Origin: Streptomyces sp. cg36
Lineage (GTDB): Bacteria > Actinomycetota > Actinomycetes > Streptomycetales > Streptomycetaceae
Assembly: GCF_041080675.1 (NCBI RefSeq)
Contig: NZ_CP163520.1
Coordinates: 4,774,001 to 4,838,000, forward strand
Length of the DNA: 64,000 bases
Direction: 5' to 3'
Below are positions 60,669 to 64,000 of this stretch, piece by piece. The notes beneath the pieces were generated by a model. That model did not search any database. It was given only the letters and a program-made list of their open reading frames with translations, and was not told the origin of the DNA. The position numbers and the translations under genes were made by a program. Within the stretch, counting starts at the first letter, position 1. Each line of letters begins with the position of its first letter.

Positions 60669-61634
60669 ATGAGTGCGTCAGGCGGAACCAAGGCGATCGT
60701 GGCGGCGCTCGGCGCCAACCTGGCGATCGCGGTAGCCAAGTTCGTGGCGTTCCTCTTCAGCGGTTCGTCGTCGATGCTCGCGGAGAGCGTCCACTCACTG
60801 GCTGACTCCGGCAACCAGGGCCTGCTGCTGCTCGGCGGCAAGAAAGCACAGCGAGAGGCGACGCCGAAGCATCCCTTCGGCTACGGCCGCGAGCGATTCA
60901 TCTACGCCTTCCTGGTCTCGATCGTGCTGTTCTCGGTGGGTGGCATGTTCGCCGTCTACGAGGGCTACGAGAAGATCAAGCACCCCCACGAGATCGAAGC
61001 CTGGTACTGGCCCGTCGGGGTACTGGTGTTCGCGATCATCGCGGAGGGCTTCTCGTTCCGTACCGCCATCAAAGAGTCGAACCAGACCAGGGGCGGGCTC
61101 TCCTGGGCGCAGTTCGTGCGCCGGGCGAAGGCCCCCGAGCTGCCCGTCGTCCTCCTGGAGGACGCGGGCGCGCTGGTCGGTCTCGTCCTCGCCCTCGGCG
61201 GCGTGGGCCTGGCCCTGGCCACCGGCGACGGCATCTGGGACGGCATCGGCACCCTCGCCATCGGCCTGCTGCTCATCCTGATCGCCCTCATCCTGGCGGT
61301 CGAGACCAAGTCCCTCCTGCTCGGCGAGGCGGCCGGTACGGAGGAGGTCGAGAAGATCCGCGCGGCCATGGTCGACGGCGACACCGTCACCTCGGTCATC
61401 CACATGCGGACGCTCCACCTGGGCCCGGAGGAACTCCTGGTCGCCGCCAAGATCGCCGTGCAGCACGACGACACGGCGGCCGAGGTCGCCGAGGCCATCA
61501 ACGCGGCCGAGGCCCGCATCCGCGAAGCCGTCCCCATCGCGCGCGTGATCTACCTGGAGCCCGACATCTACAGCGCCGCGGAGGCCGCCGCGGGCCCGGA
61601 CCCGGCGGCCACACCCGGCGGCACCGGTCACTGA
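60669..61634 (+). CDS. Cation diffusion facilitator family transporter
   Basis: 321 residues from ATG at 60669 (AAGGGAA upstream). About six membrane helices: IVAALGANLAIAVAKF, the metal-site helix MLAESVHSLADSGNQ (His/Asp), FIYAFLVSIVLFSVGGMF, and helix 5 with LLEDAGALVGLVLAL, where the second metal pair is Glu-Asp instead of His-Asp. The cytoplasmic C-terminal domain (HMRTLHLGPEELLVAAKIAV) is the usual metal-sensing fold. It exports divalent metal, most probably zinc or a relative, in exchange for protons; metal choice is uncertain because of the changed helix-5 site. Confidence 0.9.
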   Translation: MSASGGTKAIVAALGANLAIAVAKFVAFLFSGSSSMLAESVHSLADSGNQGLLLLGGKKAQREATPKHPFGYGRERFIYAFLVSIVLFSVGGMFAVYEGYEKIKHPHEIEAWYWPVGVLVFAIIAEGFSFRTAIKESNQTRGGLSWAQFVRRAKAPELPVVLLEDAGALVGLVLALGGVGLALATGDGIWDGIGTLAIGLLLILIALILAVETKSLLLGEAAGTEEVEKIRAAMVDGDTVTSVIHMRTLHLGPEELLVAAKIAVQHDDTAAEVAEAINAAEARIREAVPIARVIYLEPDIYSAAEAAAGPDPAATPGGTGH

Positions 61635-61688
61635 CCGAACAGCCGAACCGGCTGCGGGCCGAACAGTCGAACAGCCGTTGAGTCGAAC

Positions 61689-61730
61689 GACCGCCTGAGC
61701 GAGTTCCCACGGGAAATCGCTCAGGCGGTC
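61689..61730 (+). terminator. Terminator after the CDF transporter gene
   Basis: A perfect 14-bp stem (61689-61702 with 61717-61730) with an internal TTCCC/GGGAA pairing follows the stop by 55 bases and ends just before GCCGTTTG. Confidence 0.88.
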
Positions 61731-61895
61731 GCCGTTTGCACGGCCACCGGCCCGCGCGTACGCCCACCGGCCGCATGCGGTCCACCAGCAGAGCATCAGC
61801 AAAAGTCGCCAAAGAACCCTGTTTGCGAACCGCCCCGACCCGCGATTTCGCCACCTCGCCATCCGGATCGGACTGGGGGCGGCTGGGCCGATCGG

Positions 61896-63659
<1,764 letters not shown>

Positions 63660-63715
63660 GCCGGACCGCGGGACCCCTGCCGCTCGCGGCGGGGGGCCCG
63701 CAGGACCGCGCCCAC

Positions 63716-63742
63716 ACGGGACGGGACCCGATCCCGTCCCGT
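63716..63742 (+). terminator. Terminator after ahcY
   Basis: A perfect 11-bp stem (63716-63726 with 63732-63742) with a CCCGA loop lies 57 bases after the stop. Confidence 0.8.
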
Positions 63743-63879
63743 TGAGCGGGCCCAGCGGGCTTCAGGCGCGGCGGAGAGAGCTCCTCGGCCGCGCCTCAGC
63801 CCGCCCTCCACTCCGGAGCAGCGGCACGCACAGCGGCAGTGACTGGCATGCAGCGAACCGCTACAGCGCACTGGTACGA

Positions 63880-63916
63880 AGGCAGGCCCCCGGACCCCCG
63901 TGCCGGGGGCCTGCCT
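63880..63916. terminator. Second strong hairpin near the window end
   Basis: A perfect 14-bp stem (63880-63893 with 63903-63916) with a 9-base loop. It may end a convergent gene beyond the window. The rest of 63660-64000 holds no gene that I can support. Confidence 0.7.
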
Positions 63917-64000
63917 CGTACCTCACGCCGTACGTGAGCACCGCGCACGCACACATCCGGTACGCACACGACACGTACAACGGTCCACCCCTACGCCTTC

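Overview
The window is high-GC, gene-dense actinobacterial chromosome, almost certainly Streptomyces. The evidence is the GC-rich third codon positions, frequent GTG/TTG starts, 4-base GTGA/ATGA gene overlaps, a near-canonical 87-residue WhiB, LAXTG sorting signals and an FbiA/FbiB pair. I saw no in-frame TTA codon, no tRNA or rRNA gene, no insertion sequence and no CRISPR array.

Layout. (1) 1-11343: the 3' end of an Asp/Glu racemase gene, then a probable extracellular polysaccharide set. On the + strand this is a GNAT/FemAB-like acyltransferase, a GT2 glycosyltransferase, a CE4 deacetylase, a large multi-pass membrane protein and a small membrane protein. Convergent on the - strand are a Wzx/MATE-like flippase and a DegT-type aminotransferase. 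A repeat-rich gap (6914-7553) separates the two arms. (2) 11414-13632: a SigB/SigF-family sigma factor gene divergent from a STAS anti-anti-sigma and a HATPase anti-sigma gene, forming a partner-switching module. (3) 13947-18074: four co-directional genes for secreted or membrane-anchored Ig-like proteins, two ending in LPXTG/LAXTG sorting signals. (4) 18149-22201: a POT peptide transporter divergent from an OmpR/HK two-component system. (5) 22277-34853: GtrA, purK-purE, an M19 dipeptidase and its metal-ligand-less paralogue, UDP-glucose dehydrogenase, acyl-CoA dehydrogenase, the first two LCP proteins, a thioesterase and a GT2. (6) 34939-43725: three more LCP paralogues, a TIGR03089 protein, a PGRP-type amidase and ManC. 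(7) 44050-49070: AlkA-like glycosylase, FbiB/FbiA (coenzyme F420), cysteine dioxygenase-like cupin and whiB. (8) 49070-63659: large GT2/membrane protein, DUF5719 protein, zincin-like protein, DUF3499 protein, ManB, Trm112-like protein, SIS-domain protein, ManA, CDF transporter and AhcY.

How it fits together. ManA, ManB and ManC cover fructose-6-P to GDP-mannose. LCP proteins, glycosyltransferases, the amidase, UDP-glucose dehydrogenase and the flippase/deacetylase set point to assembly and remodelling of wall-linked glycopolymers. The ahcY-manA-SIS-manB-DUF3499-zincin-whiB-fbiAB-manC-LCP-TIGR03089-acyl-CoA dehydrogenase-purE-purK-GtrA gene content matches, from memory, the M. tuberculosis Rv3248c-Rv3277 neighbourhood, so most of region 5-8 is conserved actinobacterial core. 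Novelty is concentrated in the catalytically dead dipeptidase paralogue, the sortase-substrate operon, the flippase that shares a domain with a neighbouring membrane protein, the structured ahcY leader and an unusual variety of short tandem repeats.
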